Positions 1 through 7,652 of a stretch of 19,453 nucleotides of DNA are shown one piece after another. Every line of letters begins with the position of its first letter. Within the stretch, counting starts at the first letter, position 1. Origin of the DNA: Anaeromyces robustus. Lineage: Eukaryota > Neocallimastigomycota > Neocallimastigomycetes > Neocallimastigales > Neocallimastigaceae. The stretch lies in the NCBI GenBank assembly GCA_002104895.1, contig MCFG01000645.1:1-19453 (forward strand), given 5' to 3'. The position numbers were made by a program, and so were the translations under genes. The notes under the pieces are model-generated. The model did not search any database. It had not been told where the DNA came from and saw nothing but the letters and a program-made list of their open reading frames with translations.

Positions 1-105
1 TTTAACACAAATTATGAAAGCCACGTTATGAAATAAAATAAAATAGAATTTAAAAAAATTAAATAAATAAATAAAAAAATATATATAAATAAATGAATAG
101 AAAAT

Positions 106-455
106 AAACAAATAAATAAATATTTCTTTTTTTATTAATTACTTAATTACAAAAAAAAAAGTAAAAAAATTAAAAAAAAAAAAAAATTTATTATAAAATT
201 AAATATATTTATATTATTTTTTTGATAAATGAATAATAATAAATAAAAGATAATAAATAATATAACAGTATTATATATGTATTTTTATTAAAAAGACGAT
301 AACAAATAATAAATAAAAAAAATAACATAAACTTTAGAATAAATAATAGAAACAAATAAATAAATATTTTTTTATTAAATACTTATTTACAAAAAAAAAT
401 ATAAAAATAAAAATTCATTATAAAATTAAATATTTTTATAAAATTTTTTTGATTT
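106..455. repeat. Diverged direct duplication in AT-rich flank (period about 244 bp)
   Basis: A block beginning near 106 (ACAAATAAATAAATATTT, then an A-rich stretch, then ATTATAAAATTAAATAT and TTTTTTTGAT) recurs from about 350 to 455 in the same order with small indels. The rest of 1-578 is A/T homopolymer and TAAA-type sequence in which I see no gene. Confidence 0.5.
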
Positions 456-578
456 GAAAATTAAAAAAATATTCAATATTATTAAAATATTAAATAAAAA
501 ATATAATTAAATAAAAAAAAAAATTACTAAATAATTCTTTATATTATATTTTTATTTATTTAATTATTTATACAATTA

Positions 579-671
579 TGCGCCCCATTGCGAAATGCAA
601 CATTGCGAATTGCAACATTGCGAAATGCAACCTACAAATCTTTGTCATGCGCCCCATTGCGAAATGCAACT
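579..671. repeat. GC-richer tandem array, 15-bp units within a 69-bp higher-order unit
   Basis: The 15-bp unit CATTGCGAAATGCAA occurs at 586-600 and 616-630, with a one-base variant at 601-615, and again at 655-669. The 24 bases at 579-602 recur exactly at 648-671, a 69-bp period. Each unit contains the inverted pair CATT/AATG, so it can fold. The stretch is far richer in G+C than its flanks. One frame is open across the array and, ignoring the copia insertion, runs into the gypsy gag-like frame that resumes at 4434. Whether it was ever translated is not known. Confidence 0.75.
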
Positions 672-965
672 TGTTAAGATTTAAATTTATAACTTTATTT
701 TATTAATCACGTGTAAATAGTATATTTATGTTTTATTCACATTATTTATGTAAATATCTTAAATTTATGTAATCATTATATTTTTATGTATTATACATTA
801 TTTTATGTAAAGTCATGTATTCACATGATATATTCTATTTTATATTTTCACCTGACAATAATTTTATTCTTTGAAGAAGTTGTGTTTAATTCTTTCATAT
901 TAAATAAATGTATTAATTATTAAATATATTAAATAAATAAATTATATAAACAAAATAAATTAACA
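672..965 (+). repeat. 5' LTR of the copia element
   Basis: It begins TGTTAAGATTTAAATT and ends AAATTAACA, and aligns without gaps to 4135-4428. The only differences are C738 versus A4201 and A953 versus T4416. The upstream CAACT (667-671) is the target duplication. A palindromic CACGTG lies near its start (709-714). Confidence 0.95.
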
Positions 966-992
966 GATTAAGAGTCTCAAGGAGCTCTAATC
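966..992 (+). promoter_or_regulatory. Copia primer-binding site, probably for a half tRNA-Lys(CUU)
   Basis: Sequence directly after the 5' LTR, where minus-strand DNA synthesis should be primed. GATTAAGAGTCTCA (966-979) is the exact complement of TGAGACTCTTAATC, which matches the anticodon stem and loop of typical eukaryotic tRNA-Lys(CUU). The expected TGG complement to a tRNA 3' CCA end is absent. This implies priming by a tRNA cut in its anticodon arm, as known for Drosophila copia and some yeast copia elements. The tRNA identity is inferred from general tRNA knowledge, not from this genome. The stretch is also an imperfect inverted repeat (GATTAAGAG / CTCTAATC). Confidence 0.55.
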
Positions 993-1059
993 ATAAATAA
1001 AGACTAACATTAATTATAAATAAAATATTAATAAAATATTAAAATATAATAAAATAAAA

Positions 1060-1470
1060 ATGAGTAATTTAAATAATGATTTAAATATACGCCTTAATGG
1101 CAATAATTTTGAAGTATGGCATAGCATTGTTATGGATACTTTATATATCAAAAAACTTAACAAATATGCCGAGAAGGATATTGTTAAGGAATTACAAGAA
1201 AATGGTAGATCAGAAGAAGAAATTAGAAAAGCTACCATTGAAAATAAAAAGGCAAGATTAATAATATTAACTTCTATTAATCCTGCCATAGCAAAAGATA
1301 TATTAAAATTAGAATCAGTGTTCTCCATTATGACATACCTTAAAGGTGAATATGGAGAAGATGAAACTGATATGTTATATTGGGCCAATAAAATTGAAAA
1401 ATTAAAGGCCAAAAACATTAAAGAAATTCCAAAAATATTAACTAAGTTAGATAATATTTTGAGAATATGA
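1060..1470 (+). CDS. gag: Copia gag, N-terminal part
   Basis: 136 residues starting at the first ATG after the LTR and a short A-rich leader. The start has the copia gag pattern LNGNNFEVWHSIVMDTL, followed by a charged helical region (about 35-130). Gag proteins of this group form the cytoplasmic particle that packages element RNA. The ORF ends TGA in an ATGA overlap (1467-1470) with the next ORF, whose first residues continue the gag helical domain. A copia gag is normally one unbroken protein, so this split is best read as a single-base indel, although coupled translation cannot be excluded. The high Lys/Ile/Asn content matches the AT-rich genome. Confidence 0.85.
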   Translation: MSNLNNDLNIRLNGNNFEVWHSIVMDTLYIKKLNKYAEKDIVKELQENGRSEEEIRKATIENKKARLIILTSINPAIAKDILKLESVFSIMTYLKGEYGEDETDMLYWANKIEKLKAKNIKEIPKILTKLDNILRI

Positions 1471-3356
1471 ATAAATCTGATTTTAAATTATCAGATAAAG
1501 AAAAGATAAAATATATTTATAATACTTTCCCAACAGGCTTTAAAAACAAGTTTGAATTTAAAGAAAATGAAGATTCACAAAGCCTGATGAAGAGAATAAA
1601 ATATAACATTTCTATGAAATGTTATGCCAGCCAGTGGATGGAAAAAGAAAGAGAAGAAGAAAAAGATGACTCTACGGAAGAGGAAGAAGAAGAACAAGAA
1701 GACCATATGGAAATTGATGCCATCCACAAAAATTTCAGGAAGCCAAAGAGTTTTAATAATAAAAATACTAAAATTCATAATAATAACTTTGATAAAAATA
1801 ATAATAATTATCACAATAATAATAACTTTGATAAAAGTAATAATAATCATCACAATTATAATAAAAATAACAAAAATAATAATAAATATTGTCATATCTG
1901 CGATAAAACTGGTCACTCTACTAAGGATTGCTGGTTTAACTTGAGGAATCCAAATAGAAGAGCTACCGCCAGACCAAATGACAGTTTTAATAATGAAAAC
2001 CAAAAATACATGGGCTATATGAACAATTTCGAATTAAATGATGAATATAATAATGGTTTTAATAATGATGAATTAAAATACAATATTGATAATAAAGTGT
2101 ATAATGAAAATGATGATAATAAATCATTACACTTTATAAATTATAATAATCACGATAATAATTATGAAAATTTTAATAATAAACATAAAAATACGCGTAT
2201 TTCCAAAAATATAGAAAATATTAAGAATTTATTAAATATTAGTAAAAATAAAAATAATAAAATTGAATGGTTATATGATTCAAGTGCTGGAGAACATATA
2301 ACTAACAATAAAAATATTTTAAAGAACTTTAAGAATGAAAAAATAATTTTAAAATGTGCGAATGGTACTGTCTGCAAGTTTGAAGGCTATGGTGAAGTAG
2401 ACTTAAAGGTAAATAAACATACTTTGAAATTAAATCATGTTTTATATTCAAAAAGTGTAACAAAAAACATGATTAGTGGTATTGAACTAGCCAAATCAGG
2501 AATAAAAGTTTTAATTGAAAAATTAAACGACAATTTTATTCTTAGATTGCTAGATTCAAACTACAAAACAATAGCAAGTTATAAATCTAATAAAAGAAAT
2601 GAAATTAATATTTATGGCTATTGTTTATCAAAGTATAAATTTAAAAACAATAAAAATAATATAATGGTCATGCAAAATTCACCGAATGTCGATGAATTAA
2701 TTTGGCATCGACGGCTTGGCCATTTCTATATAAAAAATTTAAAAAATTACTTAAAAACACATAATAATGAAAAAGAATTTTTAAAATTAAACAACAAAAC
2801 AAATATCAATAATAAAAATAATAATAATAACGATAATAATAATATAAATAATAATAAAGCAAATTTAAATTATAACAATTCACCAAATATTAATAATAAT
2901 AAACAAATAAATAATAAAAAAGAAAATTTAAATAATAATAATTCACTAAATAGTAATAATAATAAACAAATAAGTAATGAAAAAGAAAATTTAAGTAATA
3001 ATGATTCACAAAATAATAATTATAAACAAATAAACATTAACAAAAATAATGAAAACGCGACAAATTTTTCAGAAGAAAGTAGTCATTATTCTTCAGCAAT
3101 TTTTTCTGAAGGCGAAGATGATGGACTAATAAATAATATAGATCCTGAAAGTTCTTTGAAAGAGGATCTAAATGATGTAAACAACAACAAAAATTATAAT
3201 ACAAATTCTAAAGATATTGTTACTCAAAGTAGCTCCAAAAATCTAGATTCTGAAATTTCAAAAAATAAAAATCAAATTTTTGATAAAAAAATTTTTGATG
3301 AAAAAAAAAATTTTAATAATAAAAATTTTTCAAATTTTGAAATAAAAAAATTATAA
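1467..3356 (+). CDS. Copia gag C-terminus, zinc knuckle, protease and pre-integrase remnant with Asn-rich tail
   Basis: 629 residues. Residues 1-60 complete the gag domain; 65-80 are a Glu-rich acidic patch; 95-140 are Asn-rich. A CCHC knuckle (C142, C145, H150, C155) would bind RNA. The protease region starts at W268-L-Y-D271 with D-S-S-A-G-E-H, where the family has D-S/T-G, so the glycine next to the catalytic Asp is Ser here. The pre-integrase motif WHRRLGH is at 413-419. The integrase core should follow, but from about residue 435 the sequence is almost pure Asn/Lys/Ser to the stop. It would be a gag-protease polyprotein without integrase or polymerase. The ATG lies inside the gag domain, so it is probably not a natural independent start. 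Confidence 0.85.
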   Translation: MNKSDFKLSDKEKIKYIYNTFPTGFKNKFEFKENEDSQSLMKRIKYNISMKCYASQWMEKEREEEKDDSTEEEEEEQEDHMEIDAIHKNFRKPKSFNNKNTKIHNNNFDKNNNNYHNNNNFDKSNNNHHNYNKNNKNNNKYCHICDKTGHSTKDCWFNLRNPNRRATARPNDSFNNENQKYMGYMNNFELNDEYNNGFNNDELKYNIDNKVYNENDDNKSLHFINYNNHDNNYENFNNKHKNTRISKNIENIKNLLNISKNKNNKIEWLYDSSAGEHITNNKNILKNFKNEKIILKCANGTVCKFEGYGEVDLKVNKHTLKLNHVLYSKSVTKNMISGIELAKSGIKVLIEKLNDNFILRLLDSNYKTIASYKSNKRNEINIYGYCLSKYKFKNNKNNIMVMQNSPNVDELIWHRRLGHFYIKNLKNYLKTHNNEKEFLKLNNKTNINNKNNNNNDNNNINNNKANLNYNNSPNINNNKQINNKKENLNNNNSLNSNNNKQISNEKENLSNNDSQNNNYKQININKNNENATNFSEESSHYSSAIFSEGEDDGLINNIDPESSLKEDLNDVNNNKNYNTNSKDIVTQSSSKNLDSEISKNKNQIFDKKIFDEKKNFNNKNFSNFEIKKL

Positions 3357-4035
3357 TTCAATTAAAAATAATTTTAATGAAATTAATACAGACAAAACCT
3401 TATTTAATAATAAATTTGATGAATATGAAAATTTACATAATAATATATTAAATAATAATAAAAATGAAAATTTAATTAATGAAAATTTTTATAATAATAA
3501 TTCTTAACACAATAATATTAATAATTCAAATATTAATGAACAAATTAATAATAATAAGGTTTTTAATTTAAATGACAATATAGATAACAATACTAACAAT
3601 AAAAATTTTTCTAATAATGATAATAAAATTTTTAATACAAATAATTTAAATAACAATTCCAATAATATAGTACAGAATAATAATAATAATATACAAGATT
3701 AAATAATATACAAGATTATAACAAAAATTTAGAAAGGATAATTAAACCATATGTTAACTAAAAGTTCACTTTATCATTTAAAAAAAAAAATCAAAAATTT
3801 ATTTATAGATAAAAACTCAAAATCTCCAATTTTATTCCAAGTTACAATGACCAAATTAATTTTAATAAATTAAATATTAATCAAGGAAAATTAAATATTA
3901 AATATAAAATCAACATAAAAAAAAAAAAAAATAAATAAGTCTACAAAATTAAAATATGAAAAAAGCAATGAAGTCTAAGAAAGTGACCGCTGTTAAAGAA
4001 AAAAAATTAAACTACCTAAAAACTAAAAAGAAAAA
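3357..4035 (+). pseudogene. Degenerate Asn-rich and reverse transcriptase/RNase H-deleted segment of copia
   Basis: AAT-rich, Asn-like sequence continues after the stop at 3354-3356 with more stops in every frame (for example TAA at 3505-3507), then turns A-rich with homopolymers (3780-3790, 3918-3932). No reverse transcriptase motif can be read. In copia the variable Asn-rich linker sits between integrase and reverse transcriptase, so this may be expanded linker. About 3990-4030 one frame reads KLNYLKTKKK, resembling the strand just before the end of copia RNase H, in a different frame from the terminal piece that follows. Confidence 0.6.
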
Positions 4036-4113
4036 ATGCTGGTCGACGTATTGACAAAATGCGTAAATGATAATAAATTAAAATCTTTTGCAAATCAAAT
4101 TTTCAATACTTAG
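4036..4113 (+). pseudogene. Remnant: C-terminus of copia RNase H
   Basis: The frame from 4036 reads M-L-V-D-V-L-T-K followed by CVNDNKLKSFANQIFNT and a TAG stop. This matches the ADVLTKPL...F..Q pattern that ends copia RNase H domains, and it lies 12 bases before the polypurine tract, as in intact elements. It is out of frame with the resembling sequence just upstream. The domain's catalytic residues are gone, so it has no activity and only marks the original 3' end of pol. Confidence 0.7.
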
Positions 4114-4125
4114 AAATTTTGATTT

Positions 4126-4134
4126 GAGGGGGAG
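4126..4134 (+). promoter_or_regulatory. Copia polypurine tract
   Basis: GAGGGGGAG directly abuts the 3' LTR (TGTTAAG at 4135). This is the plus-strand DNA primer site and among the most conserved non-coding features of copia elements. A G-run of this kind is exceptional in this AT-rich window. Confidence 0.9.
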
Positions 4135-4428
4135 TGTTAAGATTTAAATTTATAACTTTATTTTATTAATCACGTGTAAATAGTATATTTATGTTTTATT
4201 AACATTATTTATGTAAATATCTTAAATTTATGTAATCATTATATTTTTATGTATTATACATTATTTTATGTAAAGTCATGTATTCACATGATATATTCTA
4301 TTTTATATTTTCACCTGACAATAATTTTATTCTTTGAAGAAGTTGTGTTTAATTCTTTCATATTAAATAAATGTATTAATTATTAAATATATTAAATAAA
4401 TAAATTATATAAACATAATAAATTAACA
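4135..4428 (+). repeat. 3' LTR of the copia element
   Basis: 294 bp, gap-free match to 672-965 with two substitutions. It is followed at once by CAACT (4429-4433), which equals the five bases before the 5' LTR, so the element's two ends belong to one insertion. Confidence 0.95.
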
Positions 4429-4433
4429 CAACT

Positions 4434-4730
4434 CTCCCCTGCATATCATTTAAAAATTCACGTGATATCAATGTCGAATCACGTGCTGAGAAGAAAGTCC
4501 ACTTTGATGAAGAAAATACAAGAAACTTAGACAGTATAAAGGAAAATAACAAGGAAAAAGAAGTGATAGAAACCAGAATGTCACAAGAAAAAGTCAAGTT
4601 GCACAAGAAAAATTTTTCTGAAAACCTTAATCCAAATAAAGAAAAATTTTTTAATAGTAAGCAATCTCCCAGTATAATTAAAATTGCAAACCAAATTAAG
4701 ATTTACATATATTTAGACATAATTTTATAA
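4434..4730 (+). pseudogene. Ty3/gypsy gag fragment, the copia target
   Basis: The frame from 4434 is open (LPCISFKNSRDINVES..., then KKVHFDEENTRNLD) up to a TAA near 4730. Bases 4533-4660 match 6366-6493 without gaps with four differences, tying the fragment to the gypsy element downstream. The Lys/Glu/Asn-rich text resembles the linker after the gag core of fungal gypsy elements. It has no start codon and no zinc knuckle, and its 5' side is interrupted by the copia insertion. Sequence 4731-4784 is AT-rich with no feature seen. Confidence 0.65.
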
Positions 4731-4804
4731 TTCTATTAATAATTTACTTATTTTATAATATTTACTTTATATTATTTTTTATATTGTTATAATATATTAC
4801 TGTT

Positions 4805-5519
4805 TGTAACGGAACGGTAGTTCCAATATTACAATTGACACCAAAATCTGAAGTAAACACAAACAAAATAAAATTTAAAATAAAAGATACTTATTGCAAT
4901 ATCAGAACACCTTTCCTTTGTTAACCTGAAAGGTCGGTGTCGAGATATATATATTAGTAAGATTTAGTTTTAAGTTTTATTTTATTTTTATTTAAAATAT
5001 GTTTTATTAGAATTTAGTTTTATTAATTATTAAAAATTAATAATAACTAATCTTTGTAGTATTTCAAACTACTTATGAATTAATTATTACTAATATATAT
5101 AAAGTTATAAAAGAATAAAAGCACAAAGAAAAATATTTTAACTAAAAGTTTTACACCTATTTATATTTTTTGCGGAAAAATAGTTTTAAAAATAAAAGTT
5201 CATAAAAAATAATAAAAATTGCTAGAAACTAAGATATTTTGATATAAAATGAATCTCATAGAAAAATAAAGAAATATTATATAATTTTTTCTTAAAGTTT
5301 CTAATTTTATTCCATGTAATTCTATAAAGAAATACAGAAATAAAATACAGAAACAAATACAGAATAAAATACAGAAATTTATAATAAATAAATTTAAAAT
5401 AAAATTTTTATAAAATTTTGAACAAGGTGTGAGTCGAACCCAGAGTGTTCGCCCAGATGGTCATAGTTACTAACCACTAGACCATGGTTACTATTTTACT
5501 AATTGAGGGATTCGTTACA
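4805..5519 (-). mobile_element. Solo LTR-like element, TGTAACG...CGTTACA, with tRNA-like head
   Basis: 715 bp with 7-bp inverted termini TGTAACG (4805) and CGTTACA (to 5519) and a perfect 5-bp target duplication CTGTT (4800-4804, 5520-5524). TG...CA ends and 5-bp duplications are LTR hallmarks, but no coding region or partner LTR is seen, so it is a solo LTR or a miniature element. Read on the minus strand it starts with a tRNA-like segment holding an A and a B box, continues through AT-rich sequence with four CTGTATTT-type repeats (about 5325-5385) and ends in the hairpin GGAAC-loop-GTTCC (4811-4824). The 5' part matches sequence at 19082-19453 in the opposite orientation. Confidence 0.8.
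5430..5484 (-). promoter_or_regulatory. tRNA-like Pol III promoter boxes (element copy 1)
   Basis: On the minus strand TGGTCTAGTGG (5484 to 5474) fits the A-box consensus TRGYNNARNNG fully, and GGTTCGACTCA (5440 to 5430) fits the B box at 10 of 11 positions. The 33 bases between the boxes are normal for a tRNA. It is not a working tRNA: the acceptor arms do not pair, and T-arm CTGGG/CACAC pairs only partly. TGGTC-TAGT pairs with ACTA-TGACCA in an unusually long D-arm-like stem. Confidence 0.7.
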
Positions 5520-5699
5520 CTGTTTAGCAATTATATATAGTTATAATATACTTTTATTATATTATATTAAAATACACTTAAATAGTAAAATTAACAATAT
5601 ATTAAAAACATGTTCTTGAATTTGTAAATTGAAAGTGAATTATTAAAGAAGGTTTATTGAAATAGATAAACAATTATATAAATAAAGTTTAATTAATAA

Positions 5700-5769
5700 T
5701 TCCCTAAAAGAGTAAAGAACCCAGTTATATCATTTGGTGGAGATATCGGTTCTTTTAAAGGGAAGGAAG
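5700..5769 (+). promoter_or_regulatory. Gypsy primer-site-like sequence inside a hairpin, followed by purine tract
   Basis: TGGTGGAGATATCGG (5735-5749) starts with TGG and resembles the complement of a tRNA 3' end, as expected two bases after an LTR ending CA (5731-5732). It lies in the loop of an inverted repeat: TTCCCT (5700-5705) and AAAGAACC (5714-5721) pair with GGTTCTTT (5748-5755) and AGGGAA (5759-5764). A 13-base purine run AAAGGGAAGGAAG (5757-5769) is followed by TGTTATAAT, which looks like a polypurine tract abutting an LTR start. Confidence 0.4.
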
Positions 5770-5926
5770 TGTTATAATATTTTAATATTTTATAGTTTAA
5801 ATTTAATGTATTGTGATTTATTATTGTTTACTATTTGATTAAAAGTAAACAAACAAATTAATATTTTTAGAAAAACGTAATATAAATAAATATAAAAAAA
5901 AAAAAAAAAAAAAATTTTTTTTGAAG

Positions 5927-6382
5927 ATGGCAGAAGAAGCAATTAAACAACAAAATAAGATCAACACCTTAAATTGTGTTATTACCCTTGATGATGATAT
6001 CAAAGACGTTGACACTTGGTATCGTCAAATGTCTAATTGGGTAAGTCTTAATAAGGTGGAGGATAATAAAGAATTGTTTATTTGGTGCAACTTAAAAATA
6101 CAAGGTAAAGCTGCTACCAAATTACAATATCTGGTTGCTTCTGAAGGTGATGATTTAACCTACCCAACCTTGCTAGAGATTAAGAATGCTCTAGCTGAAC
6201 ATTATAAATCTGAAGATGTGGACACCGAAGAACTACTAGAAGAGTTGAAGGAACTAAGAATATCAAGACATGAGGACATGAAAACCTTCAACCATAAATA
6301 TTTAGAAAAATATGAAAAGTTAGAGGAGGCCGACAAAGTAGTCATATCAATTTCAGACTACTTAAAGTATAAAGGAAAATAA
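5927..6382 (+). CDS. gag: Ty3/gypsy gag core, C-terminally truncated
   Basis: 151 residues from the ATG at 5927, directly after an A20-plus and T8 tract (5891-5922). Features of the Retrotrans_gag family are visible: W33 and the W..NLKIQGKAATKLQYL segment (about 56-73), then EELLEELKELRISRHEDMKTF and a helix ending near ISDYL. Gag forms the capsid of the virus-like particle. The zinc knuckle that should follow is absent: at 6366 the sequence jumps into the linker also found at 4533-4660, and the frame changes, giving a stop 14 bases later. This is therefore a truncated gag with an internal deletion joined out of frame to pol. Confidence 0.8.
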   Translation: MAEEAIKQQNKINTLNCVITLDDDIKDVDTWYRQMSNWVSLNKVEDNKELFIWCNLKIQGKAATKLQYLVASEGDDLTYPTLLEIKNALAEHYKSEDVDTEELLEELKELRISRHEDMKTFNHKYLEKYEKLEEADKVVISISDYLKYKGK

Positions 6383-7652
6383 CAAGGAAAAAGAAGTTAT
6401 AGAAACCAGAACGTCACAAGAAAATGTCAAGTCGCACAAGAAAAATTTTTCTGAAAACCTTAATCCAAATAAAGAAAAATTTTTTAATAGTAAAAATGTG
6501 ACACAAGAAAATAATAATATACAAATTGAGCAAAATGAAAAATTGGAAAGACGTACCCAGATGGCCACTTCTAACAACATCGAGAGGTATGATATTACTG
6601 AAGATCTCTCCAAGACCAAGTGTAATATTACATTTGGTCAGGTTCTCGATGTTTGTCCAAAAATTAGAAGTGAATTAGCTAAAAATCTTAGGTTAGAAAA
6701 GATAAAAGTCGTCAGCTCTATTGATTTCAGCGATTCATTTAATGTAGATGATGAAATCATAGAGAGGAATAAGAATTTATCTTTCAAAGAGGACGATTTA
6801 GCTTTGATAAATGCGTCCGTCAATGGTGTACAAAGTACACTATTAATTGATTCTGGCAGTAACCTTAATTTAGTGTCTGCCAATTTCATTAATAAACTTC
6901 CTGGTGAAATCTCGCAAGTGGGATTTTGCAAAGGAAGAATTTATGAAGCTTTGGGTGATTCTACTATTACTGAAGCCATAGTAGTAGAATTAAATTTGTC
7001 CATAGGAAAGTATAATTTTACTTCAAAATTCTGTGTAATTGATAAAGACATTTCTTATTTCGATTTACTTCTTGGATTAAAGTCTACCGCCGATAATTAC
7101 TTCTTTATAAATCCTTTAAATAAAACTCTATGTCGATTTAAAGATGAGCTGTCGTTTGATGTCCTTGCTCCAATTATAGATGATCAGGATGCTGATCAAC
7201 TTTCCTGTTTCCTTTATTATTGTGGAACTGGTAAAAAGATAGTTAACGCTGTGACTATAGAAGATATGGCCGACGAAGAAGAACCAGTAATTCTAGATAC
7301 GAAACCCCCACCTGAAGAATCTGTCTCTCCTTGGCAGTATATACATTCTAAAGACTTTCTTAAAACTTTGGATGTAAAATTTCTCGACCGATTTATTATT
7401 ATTTTAGAGAACAATATTGATGTTATAGCGACGTCTACGGATGAACTTACGCCCTCCGATTTAGAACCGCACCATATTCCTTTAGTCGATGGTGCTAAGC
7501 CGTTTAAAAGCAAATTTTATCGTTTAAATAAGTTTAAGTCCAATATATTAAAAAACGAATTAAGAAAACTATTAAAGAAAGGACTAATTGTACCTGCTAA
7601 GTCTTCTTGGTCTTCACCTATTGTCCTTGTAGCCAAGAAGAACGGCAAATGA
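6366..7652 (+). pseudogene. pol: Ty3/gypsy pol, protease and start of reverse transcriptase
   Basis: The frame is open from 6366 (a TAA ends at 6365) to a TGA at 7650-7652. A Lys/Glu/Asn-rich linker is followed by a retropepsin domain: INASVNG, then LLIDSGSN with the catalytic Asp at 6849, and the later hydrophobic FDLLLG. The polymerase starts about 7440 with HHIPLVDGAKPFKSKFYRL and continues through the KKGLIVPAKSSWSSP and VLVAKKNGK motifs. The TGA lies inside the next conserved block, where this family has Trp, and coding similarity continues in the same frame beyond it. No ATG suits the frame start, as expected for a pol made by frameshift or as a fusion with gag. Confidence 0.85.

Larger units (their letters stand above)
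672..4428 (+). mobile_element. Ty1/copia LTR retrotransposon, internally deleted (non-autonomous)
   Basis: This is a complete insertion of 3757 bp. Both ends have 294-bp LTRs that start TGTTAAG and end TAACA, and the element is flanked by the 5-bp target duplication CAACT (667-671 and 4429-4433). In order it holds a primer site, gag, a CCHC knuckle, an aspartic protease and a pre-integrase motif, then about 1.3 kb of Asn-rich and degenerate sequence, a short RNase H C-terminus, a polypurine tract and the 3' LTR. Copia elements are usually near 5 kb; here the integrase core and reverse transcriptase are missing. Two LTR mismatches in 294 bp indicate a fairly recent insertion, so it was probably mobilised by enzymes from a complete relative. 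Confidence 0.95.
4785..5732 (+). repeat. Possible gypsy 5' LTR split by the solo element
   Basis: Sequence starts TGTTATAATATA at 4785, is interrupted by the 4805-5519 insertion, and resumes at 5520 up to ...TTATATCA at 5731-5732, followed two bases later by a primer-site-like TGGTGGAGATATCGG. It contains a TATA-like ATATAAATAAAG before the end. If right, the uninterrupted LTR would be about 230 bp. No second copy was found downstream of 9110, so this is inference from position only. Confidence 0.25.

Noticed and set aside
579-671. CRISPR-like array
   Set aside because: Units are contiguous 15-mers with no unique spacers, in eukaryotic transposon-rich DNA.
1575-2003. Minus-strand ORFs across the copia and gypsy coding regions (also 1014-1418, 2162-2377, 6362-6931, 7217-7513, 8594-8815)
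   Set aside because: Ile/Phe/Ser-rich shadows of the real + strand reading frames, with no motif of their own.
4376-4606. Minus-strand ORF crossing the end of the copia 3' LTR
   Set aside because: It spans a transposon junction and mirrors the gypsy gag fragment.
5420-5492. Functional tRNA gene on the minus strand
   Set aside because: A and B boxes are good, but the acceptor arms do not pair and the T stem pairs only partly; it lies inside an LTR-like element, so it is tRNA-like promoter sequence.
7650-7652. TGA read as Trp (altered genetic code)
   Set aside because: TGG is used for Trp in the same polymerase and in copia, TGA ends the first copia ORF, and other lesions in the same gene show ordinary decay.
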